Shown piece by piece: positions 1 to 6,227 of a DNA stretch of 7,957 bases (within the stretch, counting starts at the first letter, position 1; every line of letters starts with the position of its first letter). Source of the DNA: Acidobacteriota bacterium (GTDB lineage Bacteria > Acidobacteriota > Vicinamibacteria > Vicinamibacterales > UBA2999); contig JADZBZ010000152.1 in NCBI GenBank assembly GCA_020851835.1, forward strand, positions 1 to 7,957, written 5' to 3'. The notes under the pieces were generated by a model, which ran no database searches, was not told where the DNA came from, and saw nothing but the letters and a program-made list of their open reading frames with translations. Made by a program: the position numbers and the translations under genes.

Positions 1-410
1 ATGACGCCGCCGCCGGTCGCCGTCGACGTGTCGATGAGGGGCGCCGCGCCCGTCACCGTAATCGTCTCCTGCAACTGGCCGACTTCCAGCGTGACGTCCA
101 CCGTGGCGAACTGCTGCGCCGCGATGCGTAGCGCCTTCTGCTCGTAGGTCTTGAAGCCCGCGAGTTCCGCCTTCACGGTGTAGGTGCCCGGGGGCACCGC
201 CGCAAAGTTGTACTGACCTTGATCGTTCGACACCGCTTCGCGCGATGCGCCGGTGTTTTCGTTCAACAGCGTGACCGTCACGCCAGGAATGACGCCATTG
301 GCGTCCCGCACCGCACCACGCAAACCACCCGTGAAGGTTTGCGCTACCGCCGTGCCCGCCATCGCGAGCACCGCCAAGACAACGACCAGGTATCTCGAGG
401 GGATTCTCAT
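1..410 (-). CDS. TonB-dependent receptor-like protein with carboxypeptidase regulatory-like domain, N-terminal part (3' end outside window)
   Basis: Read from an ATG at 410-408, an open frame of 136 codons runs off the left edge. Residues 1-23 form a signal peptide: a basic start (MRIPSR), a hydrophobic core (YLVVVLAVLAMAG) and an AVA|Q cleavage site. Residues about 27-110 have the pattern of a carboxypeptidase regulatory-like beta-sandwich: G-x-V-x-D-x-N-G, PGVTVTL, SNDQGQYNF, PPGTYTVKAELAGF, ending in D-V-T-L-E-V-G. Residues 115-128 (ETITVTGAAPLIDT) match the segment leading into the plug of Oar-like TonB-dependent receptors, which are abundant in Acidobacteriota and imported-nutrient specialists. 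The full protein would be expected near 1000 residues with an outer-membrane barrel, but only the N-terminus is visible. Its substrate cannot be told. The start is supported by a GGTGGAGG ribosome binding site. It lies 184 bp downstream of ilvD on the same strand, and that gap probably holds its own promoter. Confidence 0.85.
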   Translation of the reverse strand, partial: MRIPSRYLVVVLAVLAMAGTAVAQTFTGGLRGAVRDANGVIPGVTVTLLNENTGASREAVSNDQGQYNFAAVPPGTYTVKAELAGFKTYEQKALRIAAQQFATVDVTLEVGQLQETITVTGAAPLIDTSTATGGGV

Positions 411-417
411 TCTTCGT

Positions 418-425
418 CCTCCACC
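418..425 (-). promoter_or_regulatory. Ribosome binding site of the receptor-like gene
   Basis: On the minus strand the sequence GGTGGAGG ends 7 nt before the ATG at 410. It fixes this ATG as the start, and the signal peptide begins exactly there. Confidence 0.75.
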
Positions 426-430
426 AGCGT

Positions 431-456
431 CCGTGCCGGCGCTCGAGCCGACACGG
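431..456 (-). promoter_or_regulatory. Leader stem-loop upstream of the receptor-like gene
   Basis: Read on the minus strand, arm CCGTGTCGGC (456-447), loop TCGAGC (446-441) and arm GCCGGCACGG (440-431) form a 10-bp stem: nine Watson-Crick pairs and one U-G wobble. On the opposite strand that wobble would be a C-A mismatch, so the structure fits a minus-strand RNA better than plus-strand RNA or a DNA operator. It ends 5 nt before the GGTGGAGG ribosome binding site. No T-run follows, so it is not a normal intrinsic terminator. A role in translation control or mRNA stability is inference. The rest of the 411-594 gap shows no convincing -35/-10 pair. Confidence 0.5.
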
Positions 457-594
457 CAAATCGACTCGCCCGACCGCACGGCGGACAGCCGTCCCTGGGC
501 GAATCGCAGACACCGCGTGCAGTGCAACGTAGGGGTGGGAGACTACGACTAAGACGCTGTGCGTGGCAAGGAGAAAAACTCAACCACAGTCAAT

Positions 595-2307
595 TCAATC
601 AGTTGGATCGGTCACCGCGCCCAGGCTCGCCGATCCGACCAGTCGGGCATACTTCGCCAGTACCCCCCGCCGATACCGCGGCCTCGGCTTCCGCCAGCGC
701 TTGCGGCGCGAGGCCAGCTCGCGAGCGGGAACCTCGAGCGAGACGCACCGCTCCACCGCGTCGATGACGATGCGGTCGCCGTTACGAACGAGGGCGAGGG
801 GCCCTCCGAGCGCCGCCTCGGGTGTGACGTGGCCCACCACGAATCCGTGCGTCCCCCCACTGAAGCGTCCGTCGGTGATGAGGGCCACGTCCGAGCCGAG
901 ACCGCGGCCCATGATGGCGCTGGTTGGCGCCAGCATCTCGCGCATGCCGGGCCCGCCTTGCGGGCCTTCGTACCGGATCACGACCACGTCGCCTTTGCGG
1001 ATACGTCCGGCCAGAATGGCCTCGAGCGCGCGCTCCTCGCGATCGAACACCCTGGCCCGTCCCTCGAAGCGCTCCCCTTCCTGGCCGCTGATCTTGGCCA
1101 CGGCGCCATCCGGCGCCAGGTTGCCGCGCAGGATGACCAGGTGACTTTCGGGCTTGATCGGCCGGTCGAAGCCCATCACGACCGCCTGGCCCTCCGGGTA
1201 GTCGGCCACCCCCGCGAGGTTCTCGGCCAGCGTTCGTCCGGTGACCGTCATCTCGCCGCCGTGCAGCAGCCCGCGATCGAGCAGGCGCTTGAGCAACGGG
1301 GTCAACCCGCCGATGCGGACAAGTTCCGCCATGCTGTAACGTCCGCTCGGCTTGAGATCCGCCAGCACGGGCACCTTGCGCCCGATGCGCGTGAAGTCGT
1401 CGATGGTCAGCCGGACACCCGCAGCGTGCGCCATGGCCAGCAGGTGCAGCACGGCGTTGGTGGAACCGCCGAGCGCGACGACGGTGGTGACGGCGTTCTC
1501 GAAGGCGCGCCGCGTGAGGATGTCGCTGGGACGGAGGTTCTGCGCCACCAGCGCCACCACGGCCGCGCCGGCGCGCTCGGCGTCCGCGCACTTGTCGTCC
1601 GACACAGCCGCCTGCGCGGAGCTGTTGGGCAGGCTCAGTCCCAGCGCCTCGATGGCCGAGGCCATGGTGTTGGCGGTGTACATCCCGCCGCACGACCCGG
1701 CGCCGGGGCAGGCGTGCTGTTCGAGATCCGCCAGCTCGGCATCCGAGAGGCGACCCGCCGCATGTTGCCCCACCGCCTCGAACACCGACACGATGTCCAC
1801 GGGCTGGCCGTGCCAGATGCCCGGCAGGATGGTGCCGCCGTACACGAAGACGGACGGGCGATTGAGGCGCGCCATGCCGATGACGGCCGCCGGCATGTTC
1901 TTGTCGCAGCCGCCGATGGCGACCAGGCCGTCGAAGCCTTCGGCGCCCACGACGGTTTCAATGGAGTCGGCGATGACCTCGCGCGACACCAGCGAGTACT
2001 TCATGCCTTCGGTGCCCATCGAGATGCCATCCGACACCGTGATGGTATTGAACAGCAGGGGCTTGCCGCCGGCCGCGGCTACGCCGGCCGACGCCCGCGC
2101 CCCGAGCACGTCGAGGTGCATGTTGCAGGGCGTCACCTGGCTCCAGGCCGTGCACACGCCAATCTGGGGCTTGGCGAAGTCCTCGCGCGTGAACCCCACG
2201 GCGTGCAGCATCGCGCGGCCAGGCGCGCGCGAGGGACCGTCGAGAACGGTGGAGGAATAGGGCCGGTTTGTCTGGGGTGATGGCCGTCGTCGCGCGCGGG
2301 TAGGCAT
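595..2307 (-). CDS. ilvD: Dihydroxy-acid dehydratase (IlvD)
   Basis: IlvD dehydrates 2,3-dihydroxy-isovalerate and 2,3-dihydroxy-3-methylvalerate to their 2-oxo acids in valine, leucine, isoleucine and pantothenate synthesis, in the cytoplasm. The 570-residue product has the family landmarks in order: VTPCN (C61), VSDGIS (D93, metal site), GGCDK (C134, D135 and K136, the lysine carbamylated in characterised members), CPGAGSCGGMYTANTM (C206), and DGRFSGG near residue 480 with the catalytic serine about 483, then YRRGVLAKYARLV near the C-terminus. C61, C134 and C206 are the expected Fe-S ligands; [2Fe-2S] versus [4Fe-4S] cannot be read from sequence. The length fits the shorter bacterial and archaeal forms (E. 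coli IlvD is about 616). The ATG at 2307 is the only start that keeps the conserved N-terminus, but its ribosome site is weak: only CGGACTT, the last unit of the upstream repeat tract. No ilvB, ilvN or ilvC neighbour is visible, so it appears to be a stand-alone gene here. Confidence 0.96.
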   Translation of the reverse strand: MPTRARRRPSPQTNRPYSSTVLDGPSRAPGRAMLHAVGFTREDFAKPQIGVCTAWSQVTPCNMHLDVLGARASAGVAAAGGKPLLFNTITVSDGISMGTEGMKYSLVSREVIADSIETVVGAEGFDGLVAIGGCDKNMPAAVIGMARLNRPSVFVYGGTILPGIWHGQPVDIVSVFEAVGQHAAGRLSDAELADLEQHACPGAGSCGGMYTANTMASAIEALGLSLPNSSAQAAVSDDKCADAERAGAAVVALVAQNLRPSDILTRRAFENAVTTVVALGGSTNAVLHLLAMAHAAGVRLTIDDFTRIGRKVPVLADLKPSGRYSMAELVRIGGLTPLLKRLLDRGLLHGGEMTVTGRTLAENLAGVADYPEGQAVVMGFDRPIKPESHLVILRGNLAPDGAVAKISGQEGERFEGRARVFDREERALEAILAGRIRKGDVVVIRYEGPQGGPGMREMLAPTSAIMGRGLGSDVALITDGRFSGGTHGFVVGHVTPEAALGGPLALVRNGDRIVIDAVERCVSLEVPARELASRRKRWRKPRPRYRRGVLAKYARLVGSASLGAVTDPTD

Positions 2308-2315
2308 GGTCGTCG

Positions 2316-2428
2316 AAGTCCGGAGTTGGAGTGTCCTGAGCCTGGAGCTTGGAACGAAAGCTCCAAGTCTTAAGCCTAAAGTCTAAAGCTTGAAGCCCCA
2401 AAGCCCAAAGTCCAGAGTCCGGAGCCAC
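2316..2428. repeat. Degenerate tandem array with 7-bp period, about 16 units
   Basis: Units start at 2316 and every 7 bp to 2393, then, after one inserted A at 2400, at 2401, 2408, 2415 and 2422. The loose consensus is (A/G)AG(T/C)C(C/T)N, for example AAGTCCG, AAGCTCC, AAGCCTA, AAGTCTA, AAGCCCA and GAGTCCG. In this phase 12 of 16 units begin with purine-A-G. Units at 2330-2357 are the most decayed, and two of them fit after a 1-bp shift. The nine bases AGTCCGGAG occur at both ends (2317-2325 and 2416-2424), 99 bp apart. The array fills most of the gap between divergent ilvD and the stress-protein gene and stops 8 bp before the ilvD start codon. It is noticeably richer in A+T than its surroundings. 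It resembles the heptanucleotide short tandem repeats known from cyanobacterial genomes in period only. There is no spacer structure, so it is not CRISPR. Confidence 0.8.
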
Positions 2429-2454
2429 TCGACCCGATTTCGGCATAAACTGTC

Positions 2455-2477
2455 GCTCGTCCGCGAGCACGTGCTCG
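2455..2477 (+). promoter_or_regulatory. Three-armed inverted repeat with 14-bp perfect palindrome, leader of the universal stress gene
   Basis: Arms GCTCG (2455-2459), CGAGC (2464-2468) and GCTCG (2473-2477) are separated by two 4-nt spacers, TCCG and ACGT. The middle arm can pair with either outer arm but not both. The last two arms with the spacer ACGT make the perfect palindrome CGAGCACGTGCTCG (2464-2477). It ends 4 nt before the GGAGG ribosome site of the downstream gene. It could be a dimeric-repressor operator or a pair of competing hairpins near the ribosome site; the sequence does not decide between them. Confidence 0.5.
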
Positions 2478-2481
2478 TTAC

Positions 2482-2486
2482 GGAGG
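2482..2486 (+). promoter_or_regulatory. Ribosome binding site of the universal stress gene
   Basis: GGAGG lies 5 nt before the ATG at 2492. It selects this start over an in-frame ATG at 2390, which sits inside the repeat tract and would add 34 residues with no family resemblance. Confidence 0.8.
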
Positions 2487-2491
2487 CTGGC

Positions 2492-2953
2492 ATGATTGCG
2501 CTCACGCACGTACTGGTGCCCACCGACTTCAGCGAAACGTCCGATGCGGCGCTCGCCTACGGCAAGGCCTTCGCGAGCGCGTTCGGCGCGACGCTGCACG
2601 TCATTCACATCATCGAAGAGCCCTACGGGCAGCCCTGGGCCGTGGAAGCCTATGGCTTCTCCCTTTCGGCCCTGCAGGACGAGTGGGTGAAGGAAGCCGG
2701 AACCCGGATGGCCCAGATTCTCACCGACGACGAGCGGGCCTCGCTCAAGGCCGTCACCTCGACGGTGCTCGGTCATCCGGTGATGGAAATTCTCCGCTAC
2801 GCCCAGGAGCACGCCGTCGACCTCATCGTCATGGGCACGCACGGCCGCGGGCCGCTCGGGCACATGGTGATGGGCAGCGTCGCCGAGCGCATCGTGCGGA
2901 AGGCCTCGTGCCCCGTGCTGACCGTGCACGCCAAGGGACCGAAGCCAAGCTAA
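2492..2953 (+). CDS. Universal stress protein, UspA family, ATP-binding type
   Basis: The 153-residue product is the usual length of a single-domain universal stress protein. It opens with the first beta strand and nucleotide-site aspartate (HVLVPTDFSE, D12). It carries LIVMGTHGRG near residue 111, with the complete G-2x-G-9x-G-S pattern (G115, G118, G128, S129) typical of members that bind ATP, and closes with the family strand ASCPVLTV. It is probably a cytoplasmic dimer. Such proteins are induced under starvation, respiratory or oxidative stress, but the specific role here is unknown. It is transcribed divergently from ilvD across the repeat tract and converges on the S4-domain gene with 27 bp between stop codons. 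A leader palindrome just upstream hints at regulation. I see no convincing -35/-10 pair; CATAAA at 2444-2449 is the best -10-like string but has no -35 partner. Confidence 0.93.
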   Translation: MIALTHVLVPTDFSETSDAALAYGKAFASAFGATLHVIHIIEEPYGQPWAVEAYGFSLSALQDEWVKEAGTRMAQILTDDERASLKAVTSTVLGHPVMEILRYAQEHAVDLIVMGTHGRGPLGHMVMGSVAERIVRKASCPVLTVHAKGPKPS

Positions 2954-2980
2954 GACGACAGTCGGCCGCCGCCAGCGCAG

Positions 2981-3364
2981 CTATTCCTTGCCGGTGAGCC
3001 GGCGCCGCGCGCGCCGCTGGTCACGGGTGGGACGCCCCGTCGCCGCCGACACGGCCCGAAAGTGCCGCTCCATCCGGCGCATCTCCACTTCCTCGGCCGT
3101 GGGCGGAGGTGTCCGGTCCTCGTACATCTGCCGCGCCTCGGCCTTGGCGACGTGCGTGTCGGCCAGGCCGAGTACCACCAACGTCTGGCGGCGTCCCAGC
3201 GGCCGCGAGATGACCAGCCGGTCGCCGGCGCGCAGTTCACGGTTGGGCTTGGCGGTCACGCCGTTCACGCTGATCTTGCCGAGCCGGCAGGCCCGCTGCG
3301 CTTCGGACCGCGTCTTGTAGAGGCAGGCCACATCGAGCCAGATGTCGAGCCGGACGGTCACCAT
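2981..3364 (-). CDS. S4-domain RNA-binding protein, Hsp15/RqcP type
   Basis: The 127-residue product has an S4 RNA-binding fold at residues 4-53: VRLDIWLDVACLYKTRSEAQ, GKISVNG, then ELRAGDRLVI. A long, strongly basic tail rich in arginine follows (RDQRRARRRLTGKE at the end). This matches the heat-shock protein 15 / RqcP group. Those proteins bind the large ribosomal subunit carrying stalled nascent chain-tRNA and help rescue or tail the chain. Function here is assigned from family only. An open frame extends back to 3748, but the S4 fold begins right after the ATG at 3364. A second start, GTG at 3361, would give 126 residues and lies 6 nt after a TATACT box, which would suit a leaderless mRNA. 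The only Shine-Dalgarno-like sequence (GGGGAG) is 12 nt from the ATG. It converges on the stress-protein gene and is divergent from UPF0182. Confidence 0.88.
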   Translation of the reverse strand: MVTVRLDIWLDVACLYKTRSEAQRACRLGKISVNGVTAKPNRELRAGDRLVISRPLGRRQTLVVLGLADTHVAKAEARQMYEDRTPPPTAEEVEMRRMERHFRAVSAATGRPTRDQRRARRRLTGKE

Positions 3365-3367
3365 CGA

Positions 3368-3373
3368 AGTATA
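3368..3373 (-). promoter_or_regulatory. -10-like box TATACT at the start of the S4-domain gene
   Basis: On the minus strand TATACT matches the -10 consensus at five of six bases. It ends 3 nt before the ATG at 3364 and 6 nt before the GTG at 3361. Transcription from it would start at or inside the first codons, implying a leaderless message beginning at GTG. The sequence 17 bp upstream (CTGGTG) is a poor -35. Confidence 0.35.
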
Positions 3374-3378
3374 GAACT

Positions 3379-3403
3379 CCCCTGGGGGCGCACCAGGTGT
3401 GCG
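3379..3403. promoter_or_regulatory. Two adjacent dyads in the divergent promoter gap
   Basis: CCCCTGGGG (3379-3387) is an odd-centred palindrome. It is followed at once by CGCAC-CAGGT-GTGCG (3389-3403), a 5-bp inverted repeat around a 5-nt centre. They sit between the divergent starts of the S4-domain gene and the UPF0182 gene, where a shared operator would lie. In DNA this rich in G+C, dyads of this size can arise by chance. Confidence 0.25.
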
Positions 3404-3430
3404 GGCCGCGTGCCGCCGGCTCGTCCGTGC

Positions 3431-3458
3431 TTGCCGTCTGAGGTTTCTGAGGCATGAT
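3431..3458 (+). promoter_or_regulatory. Candidate promoter of the UPF0182 gene
   Basis: TTGCCG (3431-3436, four of six matches to -35), a 16-bp spacer and CATGAT (3453-3458, four of six matches to -10) are followed after 6 nt by the ATG at 3465. The predicted transcription start falls on or next to the start codon. Confidence 0.35.
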
Positions 3459-3464
3459 CGCTCT

Positions 3465-6191
3465 ATGCCTTCCCCCCTCTCCACCCGTGTCCGGCACCGT
3501 TTCGTGCTCATCGCCCTGGCGGGGCTGGTTCTCTTCGTGCTGCCGGCCGGGCTGTCGCTCCTGGCCGACTGGTACTGGTTCGGCGAGGTGGGCCATCGCC
3601 AGGTCCTGACCTTCTCGGTGACCGCGCAGGCGCTGGTGTGGGTGCTGGCCTTCGGGGCGGCGGCGGCCTGGCTGATGCTGCACCTGCGAATCGCGTGGCA
3701 GTCGGTCGCCGAAGAGCCCGTGTCGTTCACGACACGCGACGGCTTCACCGTGGCTCTACCGAGCCGGGCGCAGTTGCGCCCCCTGGCAATCCTGGCGGCC
3801 GCGGGCGGCGCGTTCCTGGTGGCCTCCTACGCGTCGAACCAGTGGCTCACGCTGGTCGAGTGGTGGCAGCAAGTCTCCTTCGGCACGCCCGATCCCATCC
3901 TGGGTCACGACCCGGCCTTCTACATCTTCACGCTGCCGGTGCTGGAGCTGGTCCGCAACCTCGCGATCGCGCTAGTCGCGCTGGCCGCGGTGGGGAGCGC
4001 CGCGCTCTACGCGATGGCCGGGCAACTGGCCATGACGCCCTTCGGTCCCCGCCTGGGCCACCGCGTGTGGGACCACCTGTCGTGGCTGGCGGTGGCGCTC
4101 TTTGTCGTGCTCGCGCTCGGGGCCTGGTTGAGCCGCGCAAACTACCTCGTGCTGCCGTCGGGCATCATCCAGGGCGCCAGCTATGCCGACGTGCAGGCCC
4201 GGATGCCCGCCGCGCTGGTGCTGGCCCTGGCCGCCCTGGTCGGCGCAGCCCTGTCGGCGGCCTCGGCGCTGATGGGACGCCGCTCGCTGCTCGCGGTCGC
4301 CGCGGTCCTCTACGGCGTGGTGCTCGTCGGCGGGCAGGTCTATGCCGGCGCCATCCAGCGCTTCGTCGTTTCACCCAACGAACAGGCGCGCGAGGCGCCC
4401 TTCATCGCGTACAACATCGAGGCCACTCGGCGGGCGTTCGGCCTGGACCGCGTGGAAGAGCGCGAGCTGTCGGGCGACGCGGAGCTGACGCGGCAGGACA
4501 TCGCCCGCAATCGCCAGACGCTCGAAAACGTGCGGCTCTGGGATCACCAGCCGCTGCTCGAGACCTTCGGGCAGATCCAGGAGATTCGCACCTACTACGA
4601 CTTCATCTCGGTGGACAACGACCGCTACGAGATCGACGGCCAGATGCGCCAGGTGATGCTCTCGGCGCGCGAACTCAACCCGGCGGCACTCCCCAACCGC
4701 ACCTGGGTCAACGAGCGGCTCGTCTTCACCCACGGGCACGGCCTGACCCTGGGTCCGGTCAACCAGGTGACCGTCGAAGGGCTGCCGGTGCTCTTCGTCA
4801 AGGACCTGCCGCCGGTATCGACCGTCGACATCCAGGTGACCGAGCCGAGTCTCTATTTCGGCGAGTTGTCGAACGAGTACGTGATTGCCCGCACGCGCGC
4901 CCGCGAGTTCCACTACCCCCGCGGCGACGACAACGTGTTCATCGACTACGCCGGCACGGGCGGGGTGGTGCTCGACTCGTTCTTCAAGAAGCTGATCTTC
5001 GCCACCTACTTCCGCTCGTATCAAATCCTGCTGAGCGACGACATCACCAGCGAGAGCCGCCTCATCTTCGATCGCCAAATCCGCCGGCGCATCTCGAAGA
5101 TCGCGCCGTTCCTGATGCTCGACGAAGACCCCTACCTCGTGGTCAGCGAGGGACGGCTCTTCTGGATTCAGGATGCCTACACGGTCACCAGCCGCTATCC
5201 CTACTCCACCGAGGCCGCCAGGGACGTCAACTACATCCGCAACTCGGTGAAGGTGGTCGTGGACGCCTATCACGGCACGACGACGTTCTACCTGGCCGAG
5301 CCCGCCGATCCGCTGGTGCGGACCCTCCAGCGCATCTTCCCGGGCCTGTTCCAGCCGATCGACCAGATGTCGGCGGACCTGCGCCGGCACGTCCGCTACC
5401 CCGAAGGCATCTTCAACGTGCAGGCCTCGGTCTACTCCACGTACCACATGACGACCCCGGCCATCTTCTACAACAAGGAAGACCAGTGGGAGGTGCCCTC
5501 GATCGACAGCGGGTCCGAATCGGTGCGGATGCAGCCCTACTACACGCTGATGCGGCTGCCGGGCGAGAGCGAGACCGAGTTCATCCAGATGCTGCCCTTC
5601 ACGCCACGCCGCCGCGACAATCTCGCGTCGTGGATGGTGGCCCGAAGCGACGGCGAGCACTACGGCCAGCTCGCGGTGTTCCAGTTCCCGAAGCAGAAGC
5701 TCATCTTCGGTCCGCGCCAGGTCGTGGGCCGCATCAACCAGGACCAGGTCATCTCGCCCCAGATCACGCTGTGGTCCCAGCAGGGCTCCGACGTCATGCT
5801 CGGCACGCTGATGGTGATTCCCATCGAGGAATCGCTCATCTACGTGCGGCCGCTCTACCTGCGCGCCTCGTCCGGACGCATCCCGGAACTGACGCGGGTC
5901 ATCGTCGCCTACAACAACCGCATCGTCATGGACCGCACGCTCGACGCCGCGATCGCGCAACTGTTCGGTACCGACGGCACGCCGGCCGCGGCGCCCCCCG
6001 CCGCTGTCGCCGCGCCTGGGCCCGACGCCGCGCCAGCCAGCCCGCCGGTGCCGCCCTCGCTGGTGCAGCTGTCCGAGAATGCGCGCCAGACCTACGAACG
6101 CGCGCTGGCCGCTCAGCGGGCCGGCGACTGGGCCAAGTACGGCGAGGAGATTGCGCGACTGGGGGAACTGCTGAAGCAGATGCGCCAGTAG
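3465..6191 (+). CDS. UPF0182 family membrane protein (function unknown)
   Basis: The 908-residue product fits the UPF0182 (COG1615) family in length and order. Seven hydrophobic helices lie at about residues 12-34, 47-72, 106-124, 160-184, 206-224, 248-270 and 274-296. The family hallmark then follows at about 302-330: SPNEQAREAPFIAYNIEATR and AFGLDRV. A large domain without membrane segments takes up residues about 330-836. Residues 837-864 are a Pro/Ala-rich linker (DGTPAAAPPAAV and on). A predicted helical tail from 865 contains ALAAQRAGDWAKYGEEIARL, a typical ending of the family. The large domain is probably extracytoplasmic, but topology is inferred. No enzymatic motif or established function is known to me. 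The ATG at 3465 was chosen because the helix-forming part starts here; an in-frame ATG at 3399 would add 22 Arg-rich residues. The nearest Shine-Dalgarno-like GAGG is 12 nt away, so initiation may be leaderless. moaA follows after 31 bp. Confidence 0.92.
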   Translation: MPSPLSTRVRHRFVLIALAGLVLFVLPAGLSLLADWYWFGEVGHRQVLTFSVTAQALVWVLAFGAAAAWLMLHLRIAWQSVAEEPVSFTTRDGFTVALPSRAQLRPLAILAAAGGAFLVASYASNQWLTLVEWWQQVSFGTPDPILGHDPAFYIFTLPVLELVRNLAIALVALAAVGSAALYAMAGQLAMTPFGPRLGHRVWDHLSWLAVALFVVLALGAWLSRANYLVLPSGIIQGASYADVQARMPAALVLALAALVGAALSAASALMGRRSLLAVAAVLYGVVLVGGQVYAGAIQRFVVSPNEQAREAPFIAYNIEATRRAFGLDRVEERELSGDAELTRQDIARNRQTLENVRLWDHQPLLETFGQIQEIRTYYDFISVDNDRYEIDGQMRQVMLSARELNPAALPNRTWVNERLVFTHGHGLTLGPVNQVTVEGLPVLFVKDLPPVSTVDIQVTEPSLYFGELSNEYVIARTRAREFHYPRGDDNVFIDYAGTGGVVLDSFFKKLIFATYFRSYQILLSDDITSESRLIFDRQIRRRISKIAPFLMLDEDPYLVVSEGRLFWIQDAYTVTSRYPYSTEAARDVNYIRNSVKVVVDAYHGTTTFYLAEPADPLVRTLQRIFPGLFQPIDQMSADLRRHVRYPEGIFNVQASVYSTYHMTTPAIFYNKEDQWEVPSIDSGSESVRMQPYYTLMRLPGESETEFIQMLPFTPRRRDNLASWMVARSDGEHYGQLAVFQFPKQKLIFGPRQVVGRINQDQVISPQITLWSQQGSDVMLGTLMVIPIEESLIYVRPLYLRASSGRIPELTRVIVAYNNRIVMDRTLDAAIAQLFGTDGTPAAAPPAAVAAPGPDAAPASPPVPPSLVQLSENARQTYERALAAQRAGDWAKYGEEIARLGELLKQMRQ

Positions 6192-6221
6192 GTGGACACT
6201 ACTATCCGGGAAGCCATCCGT

Positions 6222-6227
6222 TATGAT
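6222..6227 (+). promoter_or_regulatory. -10-like box TATGAT before an internal moaA start
   Basis: TATGAT matches five of six -10 bases and lies 7 nt before the ATG at 6235, the spacing of a leaderless promoter. It overlaps the two upstream ATGs at 6223 and 6226. The best -35-like string, TGGACA (6193-6198), is 23 bp away, too far for a standard promoter. Confidence 0.25.

Noticed and set aside
570..594. Intrinsic terminator of ilvD at a T-run (TTTTT on the minus strand) shortly after the stop codon
   Set aside because: Only a 4-bp CAAC/GTTG pairing precedes the T-run, too weak for an intrinsic terminator.
559..2280. Long plus-strand open frame antisense to ilvD
   Set aside because: It is rich in Arg, His, Gly and Ala without any recognisable motif. 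It is a by-product of high-G+C codon use in ilvD, which has all family motifs on the other strand.
2344..2364. Hairpin GGAGCTT / AAGCTCC as a terminator or riboswitch
   Set aside because: It lies within the heptamer array, where repeat units produce chance inverted matches, and no T-run follows. I treat it as part of the array.
2316..2428. CRISPR array
   Set aside because: The units are 7 bp, contiguous and degenerate, with no spacers and no cas gene nearby.
2444..2449. CATAAA as the -10 box of the universal stress gene
   Set aside because: Only four of six bases match and there is no -35-like sequence at 16-18 bp upstream.
2954..2980. Bidirectional terminator between the convergent stress-protein and S4-domain genes
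   Set aside because: The 27-bp gap contains no stem with a T-run on either strand.
3638..6226. 862-codon plus-strand open frame overlapping UPF0182 in another frame
   Set aside because: It is Arg/Pro/Gly-rich with no motif. The UPF0182 frame contains seven membrane helices and family motifs over its full length.
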